NCBI GenBank assembly: GCA_001304875.1
Contig: BBZO01000003.1
Location: forward strand, 62,001-126,000
Source: Clostridia bacterium UC5.1-2E3
Lineage (GTDB): Bacteria > Bacillota > Clostridia > Lachnospirales > Lachnospiraceae
DNA length: 64,000 nucleotides
Direction: 5' to 3'
Part shown: one piece after another, positions 55,966 through 64,000 of the stretch
How positions within the stretch are numbered: the stretch's first letter is position 1
Layout of the letters: each line of letters starts with the position of its first letter
The notes under the pieces: model-generated
Seen by the model: the letters and a program-made list of their open reading frames with translations, nothing else
Databases searched by the model: none
What the model was told of the DNA's origin: nothing
Translations under genes and position numbers: made by a program

Positions 55966-57812
55966 ATGAGAATGAAGAGAAGAATATTTGCCCTGCTGCT
56001 TGCGGGGGCGATGACCGTTTCCCTGTGCCAGGGGTGTGCACCGGAGACTGCGGCGGAGCCCGCGGCCACGACGGCGGCAGAGAGCACCGCGCCGGCGGAG
56101 GAGACAGCCGCCGGACAAGCGGAAGCAGCCCAGCCATCCGGGGAGGCCCCGCTCATTGAGATTCCGCAGGAGTACAGGAGCTGGGATGAGAGCGGCGACG
56201 TGAACTATGAAAAATTAAATTCCGCCGAGAACGGCATGGTGGCCGCGCTCCGGTATGAGGCGGCCGAGGTCGGCAATCAGATCATGGAGGAGGGCGGAAC
56301 CGCGGTGGACGCAGCCGTCGCCACGGCCCTGGCCCTGACCGTCACCATGCCCCACATGTGCAGCGTGGCGGGCGGCGGATTCATGACATTTTATTCCGCG
56401 CAGACCGACGAGACGGTGTATATCAGCTTCCGCGAGGTCGCTCCCATGTTCCAGACGGCAGAGCTCTGGGTACAGGACGAGGAGGGCAGCGTGATCGGCG
56501 GCCACAACATGAAGGGCGGCCTGGCTGCCGGCGTACCTGGGAGATTAAAGGCCTTTACTATGCGCTTGAGAAATACGGCACCATGGAGTGGGCGGATGTG
56601 GTTCAGCCGGCCATCGACATCGCCCGCGGCGGTTTTACCGTCACGCCGGAGCTGAGAGAGGCCATCGCCTACTCCTACGATGTCATTCTGGAAAATCCCG
56701 AGACCGCTGCAATCTACCTGGATGAGTTTGGCCTGGTTCCTGAGGCGGGCACTGTGATCCACAATGACCCGCTGGCCAAAGCGCTGGAGATCATCCGCGA
56801 CAAGGGACCGGAGGGCCTCTACAGCGGCCAGATGGCGGAGGCCATTGTCTCCACGGTCCAGCACTCCGGCGGCGTGATGACATTGAAGGATCTGGAGAAT
56901 TATGAGTGCTGGGAGGAGGAGCCCGTGAGCACGGACTACCGCGGGTACAAGATATTCTCCTCCGCATCCCCGTCCTCCGGCGGCACGTTTATCATTGAGA
57001 TTTTAAATATCCTGGAGAACCTTCCGGTCCAGGAGTTTGATTCAGTCGAGTACTGGCACCAGCTGGCCGAGGTCCAGAAGATGGTCTGGGCCGACCGCGG
57101 CGAGTACATGGGCGACACCCGTTTCATGGACGTGCCCATCGACGGAATCACCAGCAAAGAGTACGCGGCGGAGCTGGCGAAAAACGTCGATATGACCAAG
57201 GCACAGGAGTACACCTACGGAAATCCCTGGAACTACGAGGAGGAGAGCCAGAATACCACATCCTTCTGCGTGGCTGACAAGGCCGGAAATATGGTTGCCA
57301 TCACCCACACCATCAATTCCTTCTGGGGCTGCGAGGAGTACGTAGACGGATACGGATTCTTTCTCAACAACCAGCTGGGCGATTTCGTGGTCGGCTCCGG
57401 ATATTCCAACTCCGTGGAGCCGGGAAAATGTCCTCTTTCCTCCATGTCTCCCACCGTGGTATTCACTCCCGAGGGCAAGCCCTTCATGACCTGCGGCGCG
57501 CCGGGCGGCATCAACATCTATCCCTGCATCGCCCAGGTGATCGTGAACACCATCGACTACGGAATGAACGTGGACGAGGCGTTAAACACCCCCAGAATCG
57601 CGGCCCGCGGAAATGAGATCAACTACAGCATCGAATTTTCAGCGGAGACGCTGGATGAGCTGAAAGCACTGGGACACGAGGTCTTCACCGAGGCCAATGC
57701 CATAGGCTTCCCCACCGCCATCATGTATATGGAGGACGGCACCCTCCAGGGCAGCGCCGAGGACCACAGCTCCATCAGCAAATACAGCGACGGCGTGGCG
57801 CTGGGATTTTAG
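55966..57812 (+). CDS. ggt: Gamma-glutamyltransferase, secreted (frameshifted)
   Basis: About 615 residues. An N-terminal signal peptide ends near LCQGC, possibly a lipoprotein site; an Ala/Glu/Thr-rich linker precedes the catalytic part. EEGGTAVDAAVATALAL and GGGFMTFY belong to the large subunit; NTTSFCVADKAGNMVAIT has the nucleophilic Thr that starts the small subunit; PLSSMSPTVVF and CGAPGG follow. It splits or transfers gamma-glutamyl groups such as those of glutathione outside the cell. The frame breaks near 56543 (CCTGGGAGATT for CCTGGGGAGATT). The start follows GAAGGAGAAGAG. Confidence 0.9.
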
Positions 57813-57830
57813 GAGAACCTGCGCCTGCAG

Positions 57831-57880
57831 AAAAGAGAACGCTCCCGGGGCGTGTCAGCCCCGGGAGCGTTCTCTTTTCT
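57831..57880. terminator. Terminator after ggt
   Basis: Twenty-one-base perfect arms (57831-57851 and 57858-57878) around GTGTCA, with A and T runs at either end, so it can act for ggt and for the converging 3D-domain gene. Confidence 0.92.
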
Positions 57881-57962
57881 CTGTTCCATGCAACTATTTA
57901 TGGCCTGCGGCCTGTCGGTCACTGCTGCCAGGCCAGACCGTTTTCCGGTCATGTTCCGGCGG

Positions 57963-58661
57963 CTATCCGATCAGATACACCTCGGAATATCTCACTCCGT
58001 GCTGTCTGGTCTCGCCGTGGGTGTTGTAGTAGATATCCACGTGGTTTCCTCTCACGCCGCCTCCCACGTCCTCGGCGGTGTATACGGTGCCGTCGATCAT
58101 CAGCCGGCTGCCGATGGGGATCACCCGCGGATCCACGGCCACCGTGTGCTGGGAGGTGGCCAGCGCGCCGGAGCTGGTGTGTCTGCCCCAGCCCTCGGAG
58201 CAGGAGTAGCACGGGCAGTAGGCGGTGGTCTTGAATACGCCTAAGGAGCGGCCTGACGGCTCGTCAACGTCCCCGTTGTTGTACTCCAGCGTGTTTAATT
58301 TTGCGCCGTTCACGGAGGCGCTGATGTGGTAGATGCCCGGTTCCAGCTGATCCCAGCCGATGTCCAGTGTGAAGCCGTGGTACTGGGTGCCGTACGTTTC
58401 GCTGTCCAGGTCGGGGCGGAAACCGTCCGCGGTCGCGTCCTGTTCGAGAACCACCTGTCCGGTGAGAACTCTGGTGACGGCGACGGTCACATCCACGGCA
58501 TTCCCGGGATCATTCCTGTCCCAGGCCCAGCCCACCAGGGTGTCCCCCTCCAGGCGGTCGAGATAGCCGTCCATGTCCGCCGACGCGAACACAGTGATTA
58601 TATTGGTTAAGGTAAACATTATCGTGAGTAAGGCTGCATGGATAAAAGTCTTCAGTTTCAT
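57963..58661 (-). CDS. Secreted 3D-domain protein, copy 1
   Basis: Intact 232 residues. Signal peptide to about residue 27 (MFTLTNIITVFASA), a domain with LVGWAWDRNDPGN and HGFTLDIGWDQ, then a 3D (Asp-Asp-Asp) domain: TTAYCPCYSCSEGWG, VAVDPRVIPIGSRLMIDG and EDVGGGVRGNHVDIYY. The 3D fold is the double-psi barrel of MltA/RpfB/YabE-type cell-wall proteins, so peptidoglycan action is likely. It is divergent from a paralogue at 58947. Confidence 0.88.
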   Translation of the reverse strand: MKLKTFIHAALLTIMFTLTNIITVFASADMDGYLDRLEGDTLVGWAWDRNDPGNAVDVTVAVTRVLTGQVVLEQDATADGFRPDLDSETYGTQYHGFTLDIGWDQLEPGIYHISASVNGAKLNTLEYNNGDVDEPSGRSLGVFKTTAYCPCYSCSEGWGRHTSSGALATSQHTVAVDPRVIPIGSRLMIDGTVYTAEDVGGGVRGNHVDIYYNTHGETRQHGVRYSEVYLIG

Positions 58662-58946
58662 AGAATTTCAACCTTCCTTTCTGTCCCTGCCTTGGGACGC
58701 CAAATGTTAAAAATATTCGACAAAATGTAACAATTCTGTAACATTTGGCTAGCAGAAATATATTTTACACAGATTCCCAAATTTGTCAACCCCTGGATTT
58801 CAAGGATTTTTTCGGAAACAGAGAGTCTGATAAGGAAAGACGGGCCTTCGCCCCGCGCAGATATTTCTTGACATTTAACAGATTTGTAATATAATTACAA
58901 TAAATAAATAACAAAATGGAATCGTATATTTTTGAGGGTTTAATTT
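58662..58946. other. Divergent promoter region between the two 3D-domain genes
   Basis: 285 AT-rich bases. TGTAACAATTCTGTAACA near 58727-58744 is a short direct repeat of TGTAACA. The AT-rich stretch ATTACAATAAATAAATAA lies near 58895 before the right-hand gene. No gene is seen. Confidence 0.5.
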
Positions 58947-59722
58947 ATGAAATTGCATGCAATGCTGAAAAAATCCTGTCTCTGACAGCGGCCGTCATGG
59001 CCTGTTCCGTCTGCTTGTCAGTTCCCGCGTTTGCGGCTGTGGGCGGAGACCTGATCTATATTGACGGCAGCCAGGTGAAGGGCTGGGCCTGGGACAGCGA
59101 TGCGCCGGACACTCCGCAGCAGGTGAAGATTTATGGCTACGCGGACGGTTCCGATCAGCCGTACCATTTCGGGACGGTGACTGCTGACATGTACAGCGAC
59201 CGGGCGGAAGCCGCCGTCGGTTCTGCCAATCACGGATTTGCCTGTGCGCTGGAGTGGGATCGTTATAAGGGGAAAAGCTTCCGCGTGGAGGCCGTCGTCG
59301 TGACCAGTGACGGGGAGCGCCGCGTGGACGATGCGCTTTACTACGATAAGACCGGAGACGAGGGCGAGGTCGGCCCGGGAGTCGGAGGCGGTTCCGCCAG
59401 CACTTCCACTGCCGGTTCATCCGCAAAGCGGGGCGAGTCCCTGGGAATCTTCGTGACCACGGCCTACTGCAACTGCGATAACTGCTCCGGCGGTCACGGA
59501 AAGACCTACGCCGGCACCATCCCGCAGGCCAATCACACGATCTCCGCCGATATCGACATTTACCCCATCGGCACGAAGCTGATGATCGGTGACACTGTCT
59601 ACACCGTGGAGGATAAGGGAAGCAGCGTGATCGGCAACAAGCTGGACATCTATTTTGGCACCCACGAGGAAGCCATGGCCTACGGCCGCAAGGAAGTCGA
59701 GGTATTCTCGGTGATTGAATAA
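58947..59722 (+). CDS. Secreted 3D-domain protein, copy 2 (frameshift in the signal peptide)
   Basis: About 258 residues. The likely start is ATG 58947 (MKLHAMLKKILSLTAAVMACSVC), with one A missing from the run near 58972; without it the signal peptide is cut by a TGA. The body has VKGWAWDSDAPD and HGFACALEWD, like copy 1, a Gly/Ser linker, and the 3D domain TTAYCNCDNCSGGHG, IGTKLMIGD and VIGNKLDIYF. The two copies share domain order and diverge from a common intergenic region, so they arose by duplication. Confidence 0.85.
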
Positions 59723-59747
59723 CCGATCAAAATTACACGAAAGCAAT

Positions 59748-59788
59748 GCCCTCCCGGGAAGCTGTGAGCTGATGGGAGGGCGTTTTTG
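59748..59788 (+). terminator. Terminator after 3D-domain copy 2
   Basis: GCCCTCCC (59748-59755) pairs with GGGAGGGC (59774-59781), followed by GTTTTTG. Confidence 0.85.
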
Positions 59789-59890
59789 TATTACGGGGAG
59801 CCGTATATTTTGTTTATATTTGCGGTAGTCTGAAGATGAAACAGGTATGGAAAAAACAAGTGGAAATATCTGAGACAAAAAAGAATATAG

Positions 59891-59917
59891 TTTCCGTTAA
59901 TTCAAATTAAACGGAAA
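59891..59917. promoter_or_regulatory. Palindrome upstream of the fic gene
   Basis: TTTCCGTT (59891-59898) and AACGGAAA (59910-59917) form a dyad in an AT-rich region 113 bases before the chosen fic start. The Fic protein carries a C-terminal winged helix, so this could be its own operator. Confidence 0.5.
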
Positions 59918-60029
59918 TATAATAATCTAAATATTTCTGTTTATATTGATTTTCGGAAATTAAACTGATAAAATGGAACGTGAAAATTCCATTTATGTTT
60001 CTCGAAATGCAAAAGGAGTAGAAGGTTTG

Positions 60030-61174
60030 ATGAACAGAGCAGGCTATTTCAGATCAAATTTATCTGGAGAGATGGCTTATCAATCATTTGTTCCAGCGCC
60101 GCTGCCGCCGGACCCGCCGATTGATCTTGGAAATGAAGGATGGGGACTTTTGATACAGGCAAATCGCCAGCTTGCCCTTCTGGAGGGGCTGACGGTCCGC
60201 ATCCCGGACATGGAGCTGTTTATTTCTATGTATGTGCGGAAAGAGGCATTATTATCGTCACAGATTGAAGGCACGCAGGCGACTCTTGATGATGTGCTGG
60301 ATCCACTTTTAGACGAAAATGCAAATCGGAACGTGGCGGATGTTATTAATTATATCCGGGCGACTGAATTTGCTGTAAAACGTCTTCGGGAACTCCCCTT
60401 ATGCAATCGCTTGATAAAGGAAACGCACGCAGTGCTGATGGAAGGTGTCAGAGGACAGGAAAAAATCCCGGCGAGTTCAGGTATTCCCAAAACTGGATTG
60501 GCGGTCAGGGAAGCACGTTGAAAAATGCCAGATATATTCCGCCGAATCCGGAGGATATGAAAGAGGCTGTCTCAGATCTGGAAAAATATATGAATGCGGA
60601 AGACAATCTGGATCCGCTGGTTCGTGCGGCGCTGATCCACTATCAGTTTGAAACGATTCATCCGTTTTTGGATGGTAATGGACGTGTTGGACGGCTTCTG
60701 ATTACTCTGTTTTTAATGGAAAAGAAAATCATGACTGCGCCGGCGCTTTATATTTCGTATTTTCTCAAACGGAACCGCATCGAATATTATGACCGCATGA
60801 CTGAGGTGCGCCGGAAAGGAAACTATGAACAGTGGATTCTCTTTTTTTTACAGGCAGTCATGGAATCGGCGGAGGATGCGGTTCACACCATCGACCTTTT
60901 AACGGCCCTGCATGATAAAAATACGGCGTTACTTATGGATGGCACCGCAAAACGACAATCTGATACGCTGAAAAAGCTGTTTGCCTATCTGGAGTCAAAT
61001 CCGATTATTGATGTGAAGAAGACATCAGAAGCTTTAGGTCTTTCTTATAATGCAGTCGCAAGGGCTGTGTCTGTTCTGATGGAAAAAGGCATTCTGACCC
61101 AGAACGAAAAAAAGGGGAAAACGAGAATTTTCTCCTATTCAGAATATTTAGATATTTTAAGAAAAGATACTTAA
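60030..61174 (+). CDS. Fic-family AMP-transferase with inhibitory helix and C-terminal winged helix (frameshifted)
   Basis: About 381 residues. N-terminal SSQIEGTQAT matches the (S/T)xxxE(G/N) inhibitory-helix motif of class II Fic proteins. The catalytic loop HPFLDGNGRVGR is complete, so it should transfer AMP (or another nucleotide) to target hydroxyls. The last 65 residues (LESNPIIDVKKTSEALGLSYNAVARAV...) are a winged helix. The frame breaks near 60464 on an A run (GAAAAAATCCC should have one more A: GQEKNPGEFRYSQ). ATG 60030 is chosen for AAAGGAGTAGAAGGTTTG; an in-frame ATG at 59973 has no ribosome site. Confidence 0.88.
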
Positions 61175-61220
61175 GATAATATGGAACAGATGACCAAGAC
61201 AGTATTACAGGAGGCATCAT

Positions 61221-61601
61221 ATGAAAAAGAAACATTACCGCTTTTACGGCGGATTCTTAAAAGCCCAGGAAAAATATCTCAACAAAATGTCCGCCAGAGG
61301 TTTCCGCCTGATCCGCTGCGGAAAACTCCTCTACGAGTTCGAACCATGCCCTCCGGGCCGCTGCCAGTACCGCATCGAATTTGTAGCCCACAAATCCCCC
61401 CAGACCATTTCCGCCCACAAAAAACATCTGGAGGACAAAGGCTACAGGGTATTCCCCAAAAACATCAATCTGAACTGGTCCATAGGCAAACTGCGCCTCC
61501 GCCCCTGGGCACAAAAAAACTCCCGCCTGTCCACCAGCTCCACAACATACAACCGCGAACTCTTCATAATAGAAAAAGAACTGCCTGCTTCCCCAAAATA
61601 A
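61221..61601 (+). CDS. DUF2812 domain protein
   Basis: 126 residues starting MKKKHYRFYGGFLKAQEKYLNKMSARGFRL after ACAGGAGGCATCAT. AQEKYLNKMSARGFRL and CQYRIEFVAH are typical of DUF2812, a domain of unknown role in Firmicute proteins often near PadR regulators. It is short and has no membrane segment; many family members are longer with C-terminal membrane helices, so it may be a minimal or truncated form. Confidence 0.7.
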   Translation: MKKKHYRFYGGFLKAQEKYLNKMSARGFRLIRCGKLLYEFEPCPPGRCQYRIEFVAHKSPQTISAHKKHLEDKGYRVFPKNINLNWSIGKLRLRPWAQKNSRLSTSSTTYNRELFIIEKELPASPK

Positions 61602-61669
61602 ATTATGAATGAATATGTCAACAATATTGCCAGGCATTGTCTGGCAGCAAATTTCTCACAGCCCGCGAA

Positions 61670-61916
61670 GCCGTCGAAGGGATGGGGCGGTGCAGGTGAC
61701 CAGAGCCGAGATACGGTAAGACCCAGGTCCGCGGTGTGGAGAGCTCTGGGGTTTCGTTTGGCGCACAACGCCAAACGAAAAGGGAGTTACGGAGAGCAAA
61801 ATTTCATCAGAAATTTTGATCGAATACTCCCGGTCCCCAGAAGTGAACCACATCGCGGGCCCAGGTCTTACCCATCGAGGCTCCCGTCACCTGCACCGCC
61901 CCATCCCTTCGACGGC
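61670..61916. repeat. Large palindromic structured element
   Basis: A perfect 31-bp inverted repeat (61670-61700 and 61886-61916) encloses a second, imperfect paired layer (61714-61739 with 61848-61871) and inner hairpins: a 12-bp stem TTTCGTTTGGCG/CGCCAAACGAAA (61752-61780) and AAAATTTC/GAAATTTT (61799-61818) within GGGAGT/ACTCCC. The whole folds as one long branched arm. It lies in the 500-base gap before hrcA and contains no convincing gene. It resembles a non-autonomous mobile element (MITE/REP type) or a structured RNA. Confidence 0.75.
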
Positions 61917-62001
61917 CCCCGCCCCCTGCGACAATCCCCTCAAACAATCCCCCAACAACCCGTTCACACACATTTCATCATTTTATTTTTTCCAAAATCT
62001 G

Positions 62002-62030
62002 TTGACAAATCCCCCCGAAAGTAATATAGT
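62002..62030 (+). promoter_or_regulatory. Sigma-A promoter of hrcA-grpE-dnaK
   Basis: TTGACA (62002-62007), 17 bases, TATAGT (62025-62030), immediately upstream of the CIRCE operator. Confidence 0.85.
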
Positions 62031-62044
62031 AACAACTGTAGATA

Positions 62045-62071
62045 TTAGCACTCTAATCAAATGAGTGCTAA
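62045..62071 (+). promoter_or_regulatory. CIRCE operator (HrcA-binding site)
   Basis: Perfect consensus TTAGCACTC (62045-62053), nine bases, GAGTGCTAA (62063-62071). HrcA binds here to repress the heat-shock operon. Confidence 0.97.
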
Positions 62072-62107
62072 CAACATAAAAAACAAACCCAGAAAGGAGG
62101 AAGATAA

Positions 62108-63147
62108 TTGGATTTAGATGAGCGGAAAGAAAAGATTCTAAAAGCGATTATCCAGACCTATCTGGAGACAGGCGAGCCGGTTGGTTCCAGGACCATATCC
62201 AAGTATTCGGATTTAAACTTAAGCTCGGCGACCATACGGAACGAGATGTCCGATCTGGAAGACTTGGGATACATCATCCAGCCCCACACCTCGGCAGGAC
62301 GCATTCCCTCCGACAAGGGCTACCGTTTCTACGTGAACCAGATCATCGAGGAGAAGAACAACGAGGTTACGGAGATCAAGGACATGATGATCCAGCGGGT
62401 GGACCGGGTGGAGCTGGTGCTCAAGCAGATGGCCAGCCTCCTGGCGGCCAACACCAACTACGCGACGATGATCAGCGGCCCCAAGTACCACCAGACAAAG
62501 TTAAAATTCATCCAGCTTTCCAAGGTGGAGAAGACCAAGCTTCTGATCGTGATCGTGGTGGAGGGAAATATCATCAAGAACTCCATCGTGAACATCGGCG
62601 AGGAGCTGTCCGACGAGTCCATCTTAAACCTGAATATTCTCCTCAATAACAGCTTAAACGGGCTGACCATCGAGGAGATCAACTTAGGCGTCATCAGCAG
62701 GATGAAGGAGCAGGCCGGAGATCACAGCCAGGTGGTCGATCTGGTACTCAACGAGGTGGCCGAGGCCATTCACGCCAACGACGAGGACTTACAGATCTAC
62801 ACCAGCGGGACCACGAACATTTTCAAGTACCCCGAGCTGGCCGACGGCCAGAAGGCCAGTCAGCTGATCAGCACGCTGGAGCAGAAGGAGCTTTTGAAAG
62901 GGCTTTTCGAGGACGAGAAGGAAGGCCAGGACCAGGCACCGAGATTCAGGTGTATATCGGCGACGAGATGCCGGTTCAGACCATGAAAGACTGCAGCATT
63001 GTGACTGCCAACTACGTGCTGGGCGAGGGACTCAGAGGAACCATCGGAATCATCGGCCCCAAGCGGATGGACTACGAGAAGGTGGTGAACACCCTGCGGA
63101 CCATGATGAACCAGCTGGAAACAACCTTTAAAAACGAAGAAAGGTGA
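62108..63147 (+). CDS. hrcA: Heat-inducible transcription repressor HrcA (frameshifted)
   Basis: About 346 residues. The N-terminal winged helix has ILKAIIQTYLETGEPVGSRT and LSSATIRNEMSDLEDLGYI, followed by the GAF-like HrcA domain. The start is a TTG after GAAAGGAGGAAGATAA. The frame breaks near 62939: CAGGCACCGAG should be CAGGGCACCGAG (DQGTEIQVYIGDEMP). It represses its own operon through CIRCE 37 bases upstream. GrpE and DnaK follow. Confidence 0.95.
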
Positions 63148-63156
63148 GTATAAATA

Positions 63157-63904
63157 GTGATAGACGAAAAGAAAGATAGAACTGAGGAGATGTCCCAGGA
63201 CATGGACGGCGCGCCAGGCATGGATGCCGCAGCGGCAGACACGGGCCGGAATGACGGCCCCGCGGAGAATGGCGGAGCGGGCGGTACGGTTTCTGGAAAT
63301 GCTGAGAACGCGGCCGAAAGCAGCGGCGAAGCGGAGCGCACCGGAAACGGAACAGACGCCGCCGACGCGATGGGCGCCGGCGATATGGACGGCGCCGGTG
63401 ACGCAAAGGATTCCGGAAACGGGACAAAGAAGGAGGAGCCAAAGAAGGGCCTCTTCGGCAAGAAAAAAGACAAGAAGGATGAGCAGATCGAGGAGCTGAA
63501 CGACCGCCTTCGCAGGACCATGGCGGAGTTTGACAACTTCCGCAAGCGGACGGAGAAAGAGAAGTCCGCCATGTACGAGATCGGCGCGAAGAGCATCGTG
63601 GAGCGCATTCTTCCGGTCATCGACAATTTTGAGAGAGGTTTATCTGCCCCTCCGCTGACGAGAGCGCGAAGGCGTTCGTCGATGGGATGGATATGATATA
63701 CAAGCAGCTCCTTAAGACTCTGGAGGAGTCGGGAGTGAAGGCCATCGAGCCGTGGGCCAGGAGTTCGACCCCAACTTCCACAACGCAGTGATGCATGTGG
63801 AGGATGAGAGCGTCGGGGAGAACGTCATTGTGGAGGAGTTCCAGAAGGGCTACCTATACAGGGACAGCGTGGTGCGCCACAGCATGGTGAAGGTGGCCAA
63901 CTGA
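63157..63904 (+). CDS. grpE: Nucleotide exchange factor GrpE (two frameshifts)
   Basis: About 249 residues. A long disordered acidic Gly/Ala/Asp/Asn-rich N-terminal region (to about residue 90) precedes the conserved part: [37 protein letters not shown], and the C-terminal [23 protein letters not shown] (20-odd residues). Breaks lie near 63648 (a C run in TCTGCCCCTCCG is one short) and near 63752 (GAGCCGTGG for GAGGCCGTGG). GTG start after AAAGGTGAGTATAAATA. It releases ADP from DnaK. The N-terminal region is unusually long for GrpE. Confidence 0.93.
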
Positions 63905-63954
63905 TTTAAGAATGCAGCATAATAATTATAAAATTTTTTAGGAGGAATTAAACC

Positions 63955-64000
63955 ATGGGCAAGATTATTGGTATTGACTTAGGTACAACCAACAGCTGTG
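63955..64000 (+). CDS. dnaK: Chaperone DnaK, first 15 codons
   Basis: Begins MGKIIGIDLGTTNSC, the universal DnaK ATPase phosphate loop, after TTAGGAGGAATTAAACC. The gene runs out of the window. Confidence 0.95.
   Translation, partial: MGKIIGIDLGTTNSC

Overview
This is a GC-rich chromosomal segment from an anaerobic, spore-forming member of the Clostridia. It most resembles gut Lachnospiraceae of the Enterocloster/Lachnoclostridium type. That placement is inferred from gene content: germination protease Gpr, SpoIIP- and GerM-type sporulation genes, NifJ-type pyruvate:ferredoxin oxidoreductase, Etf-linked acyl-CoA dehydrogenase, CIRCE/HrcA heat-shock control, and strong AGGAGG ribosome sites. 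No rRNA, tRNA, CRISPR array or intact insertion sequence was seen.

Layout. 0-3.8 kb: glycolytic operon gap-pgk-tpiA-gpmI. 4-8.4 kb: Ktr/Trk potassium uptake with a KdpD-like kinase and KdpE-like regulator. 8.4-16.1 kb: zinc-ribbon membrane protein, DegV, sensor kinase, GerM lipoprotein, ComEC, HolA. 16.2-19.1 kb: AraC gene with an amber stop, GlcG/HbpS-like protein, rpsT, gpr. 19.1-38.2 kb: an accessory catabolic region with a cyclase-family hydrolase, NifJ, MaoC-type hydratase, acyl-CoA dehydrogenase, EtfBA, a LysR regulator, five small genes of which three are unrecognised, an AEC carrier, and a formamidase-MFS-GltS-M20 peptidase operon. 38.4-43.9 kb: CFA-type methyltransferase, SpoIIP, LepA, HemW. 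43.9-49.4 kb: glycerol regulon glpP-glpK-glpA-oxidoreductase-DUF1667 with two leader terminators. 49.7-50.4 kb: HigBA-like toxin-antitoxin. 50.5-55.7 kb: Fe-alcohol dehydrogenase and LysR, divergent from aminotransferase-FAH hydrolase-SDR. 56-61.6 kb: gamma-glutamyltransferase, two divergent 3D-domain proteins, a Fic protein and a DUF2812 protein. 61.7-64 kb: a large palindrome, then CIRCE-hrcA-grpE-dnaK.

The most interesting signal is in the accessory region. Five promoters (19124, 20018, 28738, 31624, 32685) share a 20-bp dyad, CCATAG-N8-YTATGG, followed after exactly 13 bases by an AATGATATTTTAC-like -10 block. This ties the cyclase, the NifJ/acyl-CoA oxidation operon, the unknown small-gene operon, the AEC carrier and the formamidase/transport operon into one apparent regulon. 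The LysR protein encoded in the middle is the likely regulator. The substrate is unknown.

A strong caveat: about 47 single-base (occasionally two-base) indels break reading frames across the window, including essential genes such as tpiA, gpmI, lepA and grpE. Nearly all are gains or losses in short homopolymers, so they look like sequencing or consensus errors. Broken genes are therefore annotated as whole genes with the frameshift position stated. An apparent NifJ-MaoC fusion is explained in the same way.
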